Positions 8,063 through 17,723 are shown, numbered from the stretch's first letter. The stretch: DNA of 64,000 nt from Prosthecobacter sp. (GCF_034366625.1 NZ_JAXMIH010000006.1:868001-932000), one strand, 5' to 3'. Notes: generated by a model not told the origin, from the sequence alone. Made by a program: numbers and translations.

Positions 8063-9724
8063 TCACTTCTTCCCGGCCTTTTTCTTCACGTCCGCACGCT
8101 TTTTCAAGTCTGCGTCACGTTTCGCAGTCAACGCCGCCAAGCTGTTCGGATTGGCCGGATCAGTCACCATGAGGAAGTCATCCGTGCGGAACGGCGTCAG
8201 AGGCAGGCCGCCGTCGAAGGAATAGACATTGCAGACCGGGTTGTCGGCCCAAGCGTAACGCACGGCCACCGGCTTTACGACACCCTCTGCGCTCACTTCG
8301 ATCTGGTTCGTGCCCTTCTTTGATCCCCCGATGATGCTGGCCTTCGCCCACACCCATTTCTGGTCTTCGCCGCAAATGGCAAAGCCTTGGACCTCGTCCT
8401 TATCGACGGTGCGCAGGCCAGAAGGAGCGTAATCGAAGGTCAGCAACGCCTTGCCGCCCTCAAACCTCGCGTCCTTCAGCTCTGGGCTGCGATACGGCAG
8501 CTTCTGGCCGTAATCGTTCACCAAGGCCCAGCGGGCGAGGCGTTCGGCCACGTCGCGCTTGTTCTTCGGATGGATGTCGTTGGCCTCACCGAGGTCGGTG
8601 ATGACACACTGGCCGGTTTTCGGCAGCTTGCTCATCGTGCGCGTCTGCGCCTCGCGCAATTCGGCCCATTCGCTGTCAATCGGCGCTGCCTGCACGTCTT
8701 TGAAGTCGGCCAGTTGCACCCAGTAGAAGGGAAAATCGCCCTGCTGCCATTCCTTGCGCCAATGCTCGATCATGAAGGGGAACAGCTCGCCATACTCCTT
8801 CGCACGACTGGCGTTCGATTCGCCCTGATACCAGACCACACCCTTGATGCCGTAACCAATCGTCGGATGCAGCACGCCGGCATACAGATTGCCCGGACGA
8901 TGCTGGCCGGTCATTTGATTCTGCGGTGCACGCGGTGCCTTCTCAGCAAAGGGCTTGCCTGCTTTCCACGCCTCACGCCGTGCCTGCGTCCAGGCGTCGT
9001 TTTTGGCTTTGTGATCTGCCACCTGCTTGCCGAAGGCCTCCTGAGTGAATGTTCCTTCGGTCTGCTTCCACTTCGCGATGATCGAGGCAAAGCGCGGATC
9101 CTTTTCCAGCACGTCGCGCTTCACCCACGCCTCGCAGGCGCTGCCGCCCCAGGCGTTGTCGATGAGACCGACCGGCACGCCGAGCATTTCATGCAGCACA
9201 CGGCCAAAATGATAACCCACGGCGGTGAACGGCCCCACATTCGCCGGGCTGCATTCCTCCCACTGGCCTTTGAAGTCATCCTGAATCTCCTGCGTGCCGA
9301 CCTGCGGCACCGAGATCAGGCGAATCTGCGGAAACTTTGCCTGTGCGATGTCCAAATCGGCATCCCAGGTACCTCCCACCGTGAAACCCATGTTCGACTG
9401 GCCGGAGCATATCCACACCTCGCCCACGAGCACGTTCTTCAATTCACGCGTGCTGCTGCCCTTGATCGTGATCGTCGCCGGTTTCGCGTTCGCTGGCACT
9501 GGATCGAGTTTCACGGTCCATTTGCCCTTCGCATCGGCCTTGGCGGTCTTCGTCTGGTCCGCAAATGTCACCGTCACCTCCATGCCAGGCGCGTCCCAGC
9601 CCCAGAGCGGATTCGCCTGCTTCTGCTGCAGCACCATGTTGTCGCCAATGATGGCCGGGAGTTTCAATTCGGCGCGGGCAGTGAGCGCAAGGCTGGCGAG
9701 GAGGAGTGTGAGTCGGGAGATCAT
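8063..9724 (-). CDS. Secreted sialate O-acetylesterase-like SGNH esterase
   Basis: A 553-residue exported protein (signal peptide 1-18). After an N-terminal beta-sandwich (LPAIIGDNMVLQQ) comes VWICSGQSNMGF, the block I of SGNH esterases with nucleophile Ser110, then GLIDNAWGGSACEAW and VVWYQGESNA. This is the layout of the bacterial sialate O-acetylesterase (DUF303) family, which removes acetyl groups from sugars and is abundant in glycan-degrading Verrucomicrobia and Planctomycetes. The C-terminus is Lys-rich. It lies between the protease pair and an unknown membrane gene and is probably transcribed by itself. The natural substrate is unknown. Confidence 0.9.
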   Translation of the reverse strand: MISRLTLLLASLALTARAELKLPAIIGDNMVLQQKQANPLWGWDAPGMEVTVTFADQTKTAKADAKGKWTVKLDPVPANAKPATITIKGSSTRELKNVLVGEVWICSGQSNMGFTVGGTWDADLDIAQAKFPQIRLISVPQVGTQEIQDDFKGQWEECSPANVGPFTAVGYHFGRVLHEMLGVPVGLIDNAWGGSACEAWVKRDVLEKDPRFASIIAKWKQTEGTFTQEAFGKQVADHKAKNDAWTQARREAWKAGKPFAEKAPRAPQNQMTGQHRPGNLYAGVLHPTIGYGIKGVVWYQGESNASRAKEYGELFPFMIEHWRKEWQQGDFPFYWVQLADFKDVQAAPIDSEWAELREAQTRTMSKLPKTGQCVITDLGEANDIHPKNKRDVAERLARWALVNDYGQKLPYRSPELKDARFEGGKALLTFDYAPSGLRTVDKDEVQGFAICGEDQKWVWAKASIIGGSKKGTNQIEVSAEGVVKPVAVRYAWADNPVCNVYSFDGGLPLTPFRTDDFLMVTDPANPNSLAALTAKRDADLKKRADVKKKAGKK

Positions 9725-9811
9725 GATCGGGCAGCCAAAACGACTGCCGAAGCCGCTTCATTGCGCGAAAATGTCCAACGAGCTACTCGCTCGAGAGGAG
9801 GCTTTCTGTGA

Positions 9812-10480
9812 TCACTTCACCATCACCTCCGCCACCTTGCCGTTTTCAAAACGAGCATGGAAAGTGCGAAACTCGGCCCAGCCAGTGGTTTTGTCTCTGG
9901 AAGTGGTGGGACCGTGGGTGCCTTCCACCTCTACGAGGGTTTTGCCTTCGAGTGCCACCAGAGCTGCGGCATTCTTTTCCTGTTGTTTCTCCATCGCCTC
10001 CACGAGCACTTTGGCGATGTATGCCTCAGGTATCGGGCCGTCGTATTCGCCGACGGCGTAGCGCTTGGATCCATACCAACTCTCGCAGCGGACATACTTC
10101 AATCCGGCGCGGGCGCCCCAGAGTTTCGCGATGTTTTCACACATTACGCGAACATGATCCTCGCCAATGTGGACTAGAGGAGCAAAGCGCACTTCGAGTG
10201 TGTCATTCCCTGTGAATCTGGCCTGATCAAGTCCAGGCAGCTTCACCAGTTCTTCCAGAAAAGGTTGTTGCAGCTCCTCCACCTCGGCATTCTTGCGGCG
10301 TTGGCTCTCGGTCTTGGCGGCGGCGAGATTGGCCTCTTGCACCGCTTTCACACGCTGCTGCTCATCTCGTGCTGCGCGTTGTTCCGGCGTCATGCGCCAT
10401 TCAATGACCTTGGATGAAACGAGGCCGATGAGAGCCAGAAGCCCAACGAGTAGAAGAACAAACTTGAAGCAGCCTTTCAT
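9812..10480 (-). CDS. Membrane-anchored coiled-coil protein of unknown function
   Basis: A 222-residue protein. Residues 6-22 form one membrane segment (FVLLLVGLLALIGLVSS), followed by a charged helical stretch with coiled-coil character (RAARDEQQRVKAVQEANLAA, about 34-70) and a soluble C-terminal domain. No family was recognised. The gene is intact and has normal codon use. It lies alone, downstream of a small gene at 10555-10746. Confidence 0.6.
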   Translation of the reverse strand: MKGCFKFVLLLVGLLALIGLVSSKVIEWRMTPEQRAARDEQQRVKAVQEANLAAAKTESQRRKNAEVEELQQPFLEELVKLPGLDQARFTGNDTLEVRFAPLVHIGEDHVRVMCENIAKLWGARAGLKYVRCESWYGSKRYAVGEYDGPIPEAYIAKVLVEAMEKQQEKNAAALVALEGKTLVEVEGTHGPTTSRDKTTGWAEFRTFHARFENGKVAEVMVK

Positions 10481-10554
10481 GGGTACAGAGGATGAAGGGA
10501 GATAAAATTATTGCGAGCTTCCGCCTCCGCGAAAGCTGGAGTCGGCATACGAGG

Positions 10555-10746
10555 TCATCGGCGACTTTCCAAAATGAGACGACTGACCGAAACACCAGTT
10601 TTTGGCTCCCGCAGCATGCGATCCAGCTCGGCGTCCAGCCATTCATCCCGCGCAACCTTGTCATCGGAATCCGAATCCTGAGCCGCCTTGAGCAGCCAGC
10701 ACGCTTTGCCTTGGTCGGTGATCGTGACGAGAGGCAGCATTTTCAT
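10555..10746 (-). CDS. Small acidic protein, unknown
   Basis: A 63-residue frame starting at ATG 10746 (MKMLPLVTITDQGKACWLL) and ending RLILESRR. It is strongly charged. The C-terminal part (EWLDAELDRMLREPKTGVSVSRLI) faintly recalls small antitoxin-like proteins, but no toxin partner is adjacent and I would not assign it. It is divergent from the peptide-binding lipoprotein gene. It may be a real small gene; evidence is limited to its frame and composition. Confidence 0.4.
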   Translation of the reverse strand: MKMLPLVTITDQGKACWLLKAAQDSDSDDKVARDEWLDAELDRMLREPKTGVSVSRLILESRR

Positions 10747-10842
10747 GGCCAAATGTTACTGGCAGCGCCAAACAGCGTCAAGATGCAGTCCTTCCATGAT
10801 CTTTGTGCTGCGGACCGCACCAAGCGTGTGCTAGCTTTTCGT

Positions 10843-12417
10843 GTGATTCGTTTCGTCCTCGCCACCGCACTTCTTCTCGTCCTCGCCGCCTGCGGGAAGT
10901 CACGACCGCGTGCGGATCTCGTGTTCATCAATGGGGCCGAGCCGGAAAGCATTGATCCGGCGATTGTGACCGACCAAGTCGGCATGCGCATCGCCTCGGC
11001 GCTCTTTGAAGGCCTGTGCCGCATCGACGAAGCGGGCAAACCGCAGCCAGGCATGGCGGAGCGCTGGGAAATGACGCCTGATCGCAAGACTTACACCTTT
11101 CATCTGCGTCCGAACGCGACTTGGAGCGATGGCCAGCCGTTCACGACCCACGACTTTATTTATTCATGGAAACGCGTGCTCAGCCCAGAGTTCGGCGCGG
11201 ATTACGCCAGCCAGCTCTATGTCATCAAAAACGCCCGTGCTTTTCATGAGGGCACGCTCAAGGACTTCGCGCAGGTCGGTGTCACCGCGCTGGATGACCG
11301 CACGCTGCGCGTCGAACTCGAAAATCCCACGCCCTACTTCATCGACCTCTGCGCCTTCACCACGTTCTCGCCCGTGCCGCAGCGCATCGTCGAACAACAC
11401 GGCACGGCGTGGATCAAGCCGGGCGTTTTGATCGGCAACGGCTCCTACACGCTCGAAGACTGGCTGCTGGACGACCGCATCGTGCTACGCCGCAACGAAC
11501 GCTACTGGGACGCCGCGAACGTGCCCATGAAGAGCATCGATATCCTGCCGATCTCCGAGCCGAACACGGCGATCAATTACTTCCTCACCGGTCAGGCCGA
11601 TCTCATCATGGACAAGGGCATGGTGCCCACCTCGCTCACCGCGAAGCTCAAGGAGCAGCCGTATTTTCACACGGGACCGTTCCTCGGCAGCTACTTCACG
11701 CGCTTCAACGTCAACCGTGCGCCGTTCACTGACCCGAAGATCCGTCTCGCCTTCTCGCTCGCGATTGATCGCAAGCGCGTCACCGAAAAAATCACCCAAC
11801 TCGGCGAGCGCAACGCCTTCAGCCTCACCCCGCCCGGTGCCGGACAAAACTACCAGCCGCCGCCCGGCCCTGAGTTCAATCCCGAACGTGCGCGTGAACT
11901 CCTCGCCGCTGCCGGCTATCCCGGCGGCAAAGGCTTCCCCCGCGTCGAATACCTCTACTTTCCGAAACCAGTCGAGCGCAACATCGCCGTCGAACTGCAA
12001 GCGATGTGGCAGGAGCATCTCGGCGTCAGCGTCGATCTCGTGAAGCAGGAGTGGAAGATCTACCTTTCGTCGATGAAGGAGAAAAACTACCACCTCTGCC
12101 GCAGCAGTTGGGTGGGCGACTACAACGACCCCGGCACGTTCCTGGAGATGTTCCTCTCCACCAGCGGCAACAACCGCACCGGCTGGGCCAGCCCCAAATA
12201 CGATGAGTTCATCGCCGCCGCCGCCCGCGAACCTGATCTCAATCAGCGTAACACGCTGTTCCAGCAGGCGGAGAAACTTCTCGTCACCGACGAGGCCGTC
12301 ATCCTCCCCATCTACCACTACGTCGGCGTCCAGTTCTACCACGCCGACCGTCTCACTGGCGTACAACCAAACATGATCGACGATCATCCCTTCCGCTGCA
12401 TGCGGTGGAAAAAGTAG
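10843..12417 (+). CDS. Oligopeptide ABC transporter substrate-binding lipoprotein (OppA type)
   Basis: A 524-residue solute-binding protein of the SBP_bac_5 (OppA/DppA) family. The start GTG 10843 gives a lipoprotein leader (IRFVLATALLLVLAAC) with lipobox LAAC; GTG 10828 would add five residues. Family signatures are PESIDPAI near the N-terminus, ALFEGLCRIDEAGKPQPGMAERWE, and FTTHDFIYSWKRVL. In this family the protein captures peptides in the periplasm for an inner-membrane ABC permease. No permease or ATPase gene lies nearby, so it must work with distant subunits or as an orphan receptor. A strong hairpin overlaps its stop codon. Confidence 0.9.
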   Translation: MIRFVLATALLLVLAACGKSRPRADLVFINGAEPESIDPAIVTDQVGMRIASALFEGLCRIDEAGKPQPGMAERWEMTPDRKTYTFHLRPNATWSDGQPFTTHDFIYSWKRVLSPEFGADYASQLYVIKNARAFHEGTLKDFAQVGVTALDDRTLRVELENPTPYFIDLCAFTTFSPVPQRIVEQHGTAWIKPGVLIGNGSYTLEDWLLDDRIVLRRNERYWDAANVPMKSIDILPISEPNTAINYFLTGQADLIMDKGMVPTSLTAKLKEQPYFHTGPFLGSYFTRFNVNRAPFTDPKIRLAFSLAIDRKRVTEKITQLGERNAFSLTPPGAGQNYQPPPGPEFNPERARELLAAAGYPGGKGFPRVEYLYFPKPVERNIAVELQAMWQEHLGVSVDLVKQEWKIYLSSMKEKNYHLCRSSWVGDYNDPGTFLEMFLSTSGNNRTGWASPKYDEFIAAAAREPDLNQRNTLFQQAEKLLVTDEAVILPIYHYVGVQFYHADRLTGVQPNMIDDHPFRCMRWKK

Positions 12418-12470
12418 CCTTGTTGCGCCGCAACAAGTTCTGAACCAGTTACAGCGCAACGAGGCTACTT
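12412..12470. terminator. Bidirectional hairpin spanning both stop codons
   Basis: A 17-bp inverted repeat, AAGTAGCCTTGTTGCGC (12412-12428) against GCGCAACGAGGCTACTT (12454-12470), with a single G-T type mismatch. The left arm contains the TAG of the plus-strand gene and the right arm the TAG of the convergent gene. Confidence 0.7.
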
Positions 12471-14042
12471 CGCCACTCCCGCCACGGCGATGCCGATCTC
12501 CACCGTCGGCTCCGTCGCGTCGTTCATCGGCGGCTCGGTGGGCATGCCACTGACGGATTTGAGATCGTTGCCAACGGACCAGATCAGGCCATGGGCGAGG
12601 TTGTATTGCAGCGGAGCGCCGGTGTAGGGATCGACCGGCACATCGAGCAGGTAATTGAAGGCGCGGAGCTGTTCCAGCGTGGCGGGCAGCGTCTTCTTTT
12701 CGGCAATGCAGCGGCGCACGGCAAACAAGGTGATGATCAGATTTCCACGCGCACGCACCAACCCCAGAAACGCCGGCAGGCGCGTGTAGGGCTTCGAGCG
12801 TTGATGGAAATACACCCGGCCGGAGGAGTTCGGCTGGTAGGCACCTTCACTGGTCGGCGCGTCTTTGAGGCGCACCTCGGACGTGTGTGCGAGCGGAGCC
12901 TTCACCTCGTCCTTCAACTGCCGAAACGCGGCAGCAAAGTGCTGGAGGGTTTCATTCGGCTTGAAGAACAATCTCCCGGGCCGCTTCAACTGCACGCCGC
13001 CGGGCATGGTGTCGAGCAGCTCACCGCTCTTGGGGCCGAGAATCAGCTTCTTCTCATGCACATAGAAGGCGTTCATGGCGCCCGCCAGCATCTCGACGCC
13101 AGGCTGGCACACGTTGAACTGACGCTGAAACTGCCGCAGCGTCGATTCGGGCAGCTTCGTCTGCCGCAGCAGGTCGGCGAGCGTCTGCGCGGCAAAGGTC
13201 TGGGCTTCCAGCGAGCGTTCATAGCACGAAGGCCACGCCCAGATCTGCTCCAGCCGCCAGCCGAGCTCGGCCAGATCAATCGCCGCCGTGAACGCCCCCT
13301 CCTCCTGCATGCGGCGCGAGAGGTACGCCGCCTCTGCCTGCTTCAAACGCAGCGCCTGATGCCAGCGCGGGTCGCCGCACGGGTCCGTGATGTGCCACGC
13401 GGCATGCGCCGGATGCCAGTCGGCGTCTTCAAGCAGATCGCGCAGATTGTCGAGCGCCGCACCGTTCGACTGCACGATGCGCGCGAGCGTGGGCGTGTCC
13501 CACAGCCATGGCGGCTTGCCATACAAGGCCGTGCTCTCAAAGGGCACGATGGACTCCAGGAACTTTCGCAGCTTTTCCGGCGTCTGAATGGTCTGCGCCT
13601 GGTCCACAGGGCGCCGCAGCAGCAGATCTTCATCCGCGCCCTGAACCGGATCATCCAGATACAGCCAGACGATGAACACAAACGCGAGCAGGCCCATGCT
13701 CAGGATGACCAGGGTGGACCACGAAGCCTCGCGCTCGGCAGACGCTCGCGGCAATCGCGGTGCGTTCGCCAGCCGCAAAGGAGGAGCCACATTCGGAACA
13801 GCCGCCTCCTGGGCCGGCCTGGATGTCTGCATTGGCTGGACCACTGCTTTCGCCTTCGTTTCAGCCGCACGAGGTGGCGGAGCCTCCGCCTCATCCTCCT
13901 TCATGAGACGTCGCTTCTTCGGCGGTGGCGCATCTTCCCAGTCGTGATCCAGTTCCCATGGCGATGCCCACACGCCACCGCTCTGCCCGCTGTGCGCGGG
14001 CTTGTCAGCAGGTGTTTCTGACGGCGTGTGGGGCCGGATCAT
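12465..14042 (-). CDS. Single-pass membrane protein of unknown function
   Basis: A 525-residue protein. Residues 1-105 are polar and Pro/Ala-rich with a basic patch (PPKKRRLMKEDE), then a membrane segment (WSTLVILSMGLLAFVFIVWLYL, about 106-128) leads to a large probably periplasmic domain. The C-terminus contains LPATLEQLRAFNYLLDVPVDPYTGAPLQY, a pattern (P-x-DP-x-TG-x-PL-x-Y) seen in the tail of many uncharacterised Planctomycete and Verrucomicrobial proteins and reminiscent of pseudopilin C-termini. The start chosen at ATG 14042 is the second in frame. It is probably cotranscribed with the methyltransferase 42 bases upstream. Function unknown. Confidence 0.65.
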   Translation of the reverse strand: MIRPHTPSETPADKPAHSGQSGGVWASPWELDHDWEDAPPPKKRRLMKEDEAEAPPPRAAETKAKAVVQPMQTSRPAQEAAVPNVAPPLRLANAPRLPRASAEREASWSTLVILSMGLLAFVFIVWLYLDDPVQGADEDLLLRRPVDQAQTIQTPEKLRKFLESIVPFESTALYGKPPWLWDTPTLARIVQSNGAALDNLRDLLEDADWHPAHAAWHITDPCGDPRWHQALRLKQAEAAYLSRRMQEEGAFTAAIDLAELGWRLEQIWAWPSCYERSLEAQTFAAQTLADLLRQTKLPESTLRQFQRQFNVCQPGVEMLAGAMNAFYVHEKKLILGPKSGELLDTMPGGVQLKRPGRLFFKPNETLQHFAAAFRQLKDEVKAPLAHTSEVRLKDAPTSEGAYQPNSSGRVYFHQRSKPYTRLPAFLGLVRARGNLIITLFAVRRCIAEKKTLPATLEQLRAFNYLLDVPVDPYTGAPLQYNLAHGLIWSVGNDLKSVSGMPTEPPMNDATEPTVEIGIAVAGVAK

Positions 14043-14084
14043 GCGGTGCAGTATGCACGCGTGAACGCGTACGGGCAATGCGCG

Positions 14085-14732
14085 TCATCGCCACGCCAGG
14101 AAACGATAAGCACCCAGTGGATGCGATTGAACGCTCACCCGCCATTCCTCACCGAGGCCGAGCGCCTGACGCAGTTCATCCCGGCGAAAGCCTGCACGGA
14201 TGCTCACCGGCATGTCATGACGATGCACATGATTCAACTCGGCCATCTCACAAAACAACCGGCCCAGAATCGTGAAAATCCACCGTCGGGCCGGTTCTGC
14301 CGCCACTAGGAGCCGCGTGGCAGGTGAGAGGCGCGATCCCAGCACACCCAACTGCTCAGCCGTGAAATGATGCAGAAACAGGTTCGCGATCACGATTTCA
14401 GCCTCCGGCAGCGGATGGGCCAGCACATCACCGCAGGTCCAGCCTGCTGCTGCCGGCCAGTTGGCCGGCCTGGAGGCCAGATCGGCGCCATGCAGCGCTT
14501 CTTCACGGCACAAACCCAATTTCAGCACCTGCCGCGACAGAGTTCCATCACCCGCCCCCAGCTCCGTGATGCGCCAGCCTGTTTCGCCATGACGACGGAG
14601 CATGCGCGTGATCCAGCGATGATTTCCCATGATGCCATTCACCAGCACCATCTCCTCACGAGTGCGCAGCGCGTCAGGATCGTTCTGCGGCAGCAGATCC
14701 AGCAGTTCCGGCTGAAGGCAGCGGTGTTTCAT
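14085..14732 (-). CDS. Class I SAM-dependent methyltransferase
   Basis: A 215-residue enzyme with motif I ITELGAGDGTLSRQVL (about residues 55-70) and a motif IV-like AEIVIANLFLHHF (about 110-122), the Rossmann-type SAM-binding core. The open frame extends 14 codons upstream, but ATG 14732 (MKHRCLQPELLDLLP) matches the usual beginning of small enzymes of this kind. The substrate is unknown. Proteins of this type often occur near type III polyketide synthase clusters; such a cluster begins 4 kb away on the same strand, but two unrelated genes lie between, so a link is only a possibility. Confidence 0.75.
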   Translation of the reverse strand: MKHRCLQPELLDLLPQNDPDALRTREEMVLVNGIMGNHRWITRMLRRHGETGWRITELGAGDGTLSRQVLKLGLCREEALHGADLASRPANWPAAAGWTCGDVLAHPLPEAEIVIANLFLHHFTAEQLGVLGSRLSPATRLLVAAEPARRWIFTILGRLFCEMAELNHVHRHDMPVSIRAGFRRDELRQALGLGEEWRVSVQSHPLGAYRFLAWR

Positions 14733-14995
14733 GGGTGTGGCCGGTTGAGGGCGTTGTCGCACAAGTTTGGGCACAGGGCGTCCTTCCGGGTGGCGCTGTC
14801 AGGTGCGAGGATGAGCAAGGATTGAATGAGAGGCTTTACGATTCAGGCGTGTCCAAGGCCGGGTCAAACATCACGACTCAAGCAGGATCAAGGTCGGACA
14901 ATCTTGCCAATCTTCGTTCACGGAGTGGCTTTTCTGAAGCTTTGTTTGCACCGTGAGTGCCTGGCAACGAACACTGGCCGCTCACAATCGCACGC

Positions 14996-17533
14996 ATGGA
15001 TGCATCCCTTGAACAACCCGTCCGAAAAGGCGGTGTCACGCGCTTTTTCGTCGAGCATCGCGGGCTCGGCTGGTTCACGATGGCCGCCGTGCTGGTATGG
15101 GGCTGGTTTGCCTTTCAAAGCCTGCCGCAGCAGGAAGATCCCACCTTTCCGACGCATGACGCGGTGCTGATCACGCTCTGGCCGGAAGCCAGTGCCGGGG
15201 ACATTGAGAAAGAGGTCACCCAAAAACTCGAAGCCGCTCTCGCCAAACTGCCGACCCTCGAAAAACTTCAGTCACAATCGAAGGACAACATCTCCGTGGT
15301 GGTGATCACCTTGAAGACCGATCGCAAAGAAGTCATCGACGAGCAGTGGAAAAAGGCGCGGGAGATCCTCGCCACCGTCAAACTGCCTGAAGACTGCGAA
15401 GATCCTCGACTCGAAACCGATTACCAACTCCCCGCCACACTGCTCTTCGCCGTGCTCGGCGATGCAGCGCCCGCCGCTGCCGATTTGATCGAAAAGGAGC
15501 TCAAAACCGTGCCCAGCACTGGTCGCATCCGCCAGTTCGGCCATGCGCCGGAGGAGATTCTTTCCTTCGAAGACATGGCCGCGGTCAGTTACAGCGTTCG
15601 CACACTGCATCGCGAGCCAAACGGGCCTTTGAAGCCCTCCACCAGCGTTCTCGTCGCCGTCGAGATGAAGGCTGGAAGCATCATCCGCGACTTCAAAACC
15701 GCCGTGCTGACCAAGATCGACTCGATGAAGCTCCCCGACGGCATCCGCGTCATCACCGTCTCCGATCAACCCGCCGCCACCGCGCATCGCATCGGCGAGT
15801 TTTTACGCTGCTTCATCGAGGCCGTCATCGTCGTCGTGCTTGTGGCCTTGCTGCTCATGGACTGGCGCACCGCGCTTGTCGTCGCCGTGGCGATTCCGCT
15901 CACCATCGCGATGACGCTCGGCGGCATGGCGGCGCTGGGAGTGCCCTTGCAACAAATCTCCATCGCCGCGCTCATCATCTCGCTCGGCATGCTCGTCGAT
16001 GACCCCGTTGTGGCCTCCGATGGTATCAATCGCGAACTCGCCGACGGCCAGCCACGCGGCATCGCCGCCTGGCTCGGGCCGTTCAAGCTGCGTCGTGCCA
16101 TCTTCTTCGGCACGATCATCAACATCGTGGCCTTCCTGCCGCTCGCGCTGCTGCCGGGGGACATGGGCGCGTTTATCATCTCGCTGCCGATCGTCATCAC
16201 GCTCGCACTCGTTTCGTCACGCATTGTGTCGATGACCTTCATTCCGCTGCTCGGCTACTACATCCTGCACGGCCAAAAAGGCTTCGACGCCGTCAGCGGC
16301 ACGCATCCGCTGCATCGCCTCGTGCCCTTCTACAAATCCGCGCTGCAACTCGCCCTGCGCCGACCACTTCTCACCGTCATCGTCGCCTACGGTCTGCTTG
16401 CGGCCAGCACGGCGCTCATCCCGTATTTCGGCAAACAGTTCTTCCCTGCTGCGGAGCGCAATCAACTGCTCGTGGACATCCAGTTGCCCGAAGGCAGCGC
16501 CATCGAGCAAACGATGGCCGTCACCACTCGTGTGAGCGACTTCCTGCAAAAAGAAGACGCCATCCAGAGCGCCATCGTCGTCAGCGGCGGCGGCACTCCG
16601 ATGTTCTATTACAACGTCCTGCCTCGTCAGCCTGCCGCGAACGTCGCCCAGGTGCTGGTGAACACCCGCCATGCCGAAGACGTGCCCGCGCTCATCGTCC
16701 ATCTGCGCGAAGTGCTCGACCGCGAAATCAAAGACGCGCTTTGCCTCGTCAAACAGATCGAACAAGGCCCCGCGCTCGAAACCCCGATCCAAATCGAGAT
16801 CAGCGGCGATGATTGGAAGACGAAGACCGCTCAAGTCGCCGCCGCGCTGCGCGAAGCCGGTGCCTACAAGGTCCACGACGACTCCAGCGTCATCACCCGC
16901 ATCAACCAGCAGCGCACCGTCACCGTCAAAGCCCTCGCGCCCTTCGGCGAACTCGCCTCCCGCATCCTTCACAAGGCCCGCGAGCATTTTCCGAAGGAAG
17001 GCATCGCCTTTGGCGGCGAGGAGCGTGAATTGATCAACAGCCAGCGCGAGATGGAACATGTGCTGAAAATCTCACTCGCCCTCATCGCCCTCGCGATGGT
17101 CATCCAGTTTCGTTCCATCATGAAATCGCTCGTGGTGATGCTCACCGTGCCGCTCGGCCTCATCGGTGCCTTCACCGGTCTCGGGACGACGCACGCCTCC
17201 TTCGGTTTCATGGCCTTGATCGGCATTGTCAGTCTCGCTGGCGTGATTGTGAGCCACATCATCGTGCTTTCCGACTTCATCGAGGAAGAACGCGCCGCAG
17301 GCGTCGAACTGGAAAAGGCGCTCATGCATGCCGCGCTCGTGCGTTTGAGAGCGGTCTTGGCCACTGTGTTCGCCACCGTGTGCGGTTTGATTCCGCTGGC
17401 ACTTACAGGCGGCGAACTGTGGCGTCCGCTGACCGCTGTACACATCTTCGGCCTCCTGTTTGGCACTGTGCTGACGCTGTTAGTGCTCCCCGTGCTCTAC
17501 TTCCTCTTCGCGAAGTGGCGGTGGATCAAGTGA
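14996..17533 (+). CDS. RND efflux permease, short form
   Basis: An 845-residue inner-membrane RND transporter (AcrB superfamily). TM1 (about 26-43) is followed by a porter region, then the TM2-TM6 block (AVIVVVLVALLLMDWRTALVVAVAIPLTIAM) and the TM4-like GMLVDDPVVASDGINRE, a second porter region and the final helices. It is about 180 residues shorter than typical HAE-1 pumps; the deficit seems to lie in the periplasmic loops. Neither an adaptor nor an outer-membrane channel is encoded beside it. GTG 14957 is an alternative start. REPIN hairpins follow 15 bases after the stop. Export of a hydrophobic compound is a plausible role but not shown. Confidence 0.85.
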   Translation: MDASLEQPVRKGGVTRFFVEHRGLGWFTMAAVLVWGWFAFQSLPQQEDPTFPTHDAVLITLWPEASAGDIEKEVTQKLEAALAKLPTLEKLQSQSKDNISVVVITLKTDRKEVIDEQWKKAREILATVKLPEDCEDPRLETDYQLPATLLFAVLGDAAPAAADLIEKELKTVPSTGRIRQFGHAPEEILSFEDMAAVSYSVRTLHREPNGPLKPSTSVLVAVEMKAGSIIRDFKTAVLTKIDSMKLPDGIRVITVSDQPAATAHRIGEFLRCFIEAVIVVVLVALLLMDWRTALVVAVAIPLTIAMTLGGMAALGVPLQQISIAALIISLGMLVDDPVVASDGINRELADGQPRGIAAWLGPFKLRRAIFFGTIINIVAFLPLALLPGDMGAFIISLPIVITLALVSSRIVSMTFIPLLGYYILHGQKGFDAVSGTHPLHRLVPFYKSALQLALRRPLLTVIVAYGLLAASTALIPYFGKQFFPAAERNQLLVDIQLPEGSAIEQTMAVTTRVSDFLQKEDAIQSAIVVSGGGTPMFYYNVLPRQPAANVAQVLVNTRHAEDVPALIVHLREVLDREIKDALCLVKQIEQGPALETPIQIEISGDDWKTKTAQVAAALREAGAYKVHDDSSVITRINQQRTVTVKALAPFGELASRILHKAREHFPKEGIAFGGEERELINSQREMEHVLKISLALIALAMVIQFRSIMKSLVVMLTVPLGLIGAFTGLGTTHASFGFMALIGIVSLAGVIVSHIIVLSDFIEEERAAGVELEKALMHAALVRLRAVLATVFATVCGLIPLALTGGELWRPLTAVHIFGLLFGTVLTLLVLPVLYFLFAKWRWIK

Positions 17534-17548
17534 GTCGCGCCAGCGTCC

Positions 17549-17577
17549 TGGAGTGCGGCGGCCCTCCGCCGCTTTGG
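17549..17577 (+). repeat. REP hairpin, left REPIN of RAYT-2, forward arm
   Basis: 29-bp repeat starting TGGAGTGCGGCGG with stem GGCGG/CCGCC. It is identical to 18331-18359. Confidence 0.85.
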
Positions 17578-17673
17578 GGCGCATGCAAGCTTACGAGCTT
17601 CGGAAGAAGAATCTTCGGCAGTCAGGGGCTTCGAGGGCAGCACATTGGACTTCGTTGGCGATGTGGCCTCTCA

Positions 17674-17713
17674 AAAGCGCTGGAGGGCCAGCGCACTCCA
17701 AAACGCTGTCGCG
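17674..17713 (-). repeat. REP hairpin, left REPIN of RAYT-2, reverse arm
   Basis: 40-bp repeat identical to 18455-18494. Its reverse complement matches the repeat at 17549-17577 except in the stem, where GGCGG/CCGCC becomes GCTGG/CCAGC, so base pairing is kept. Together the two form an inverted REP pair about 96 bases apart. Confidence 0.85.
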
Positions 17714-17723
17714 CTATTCGTTG

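Noticed and set aside
10555-10746. Toxin-antitoxin module
   Set aside because: The small protein is only vaguely antitoxin-like and no toxin gene lies on either side.
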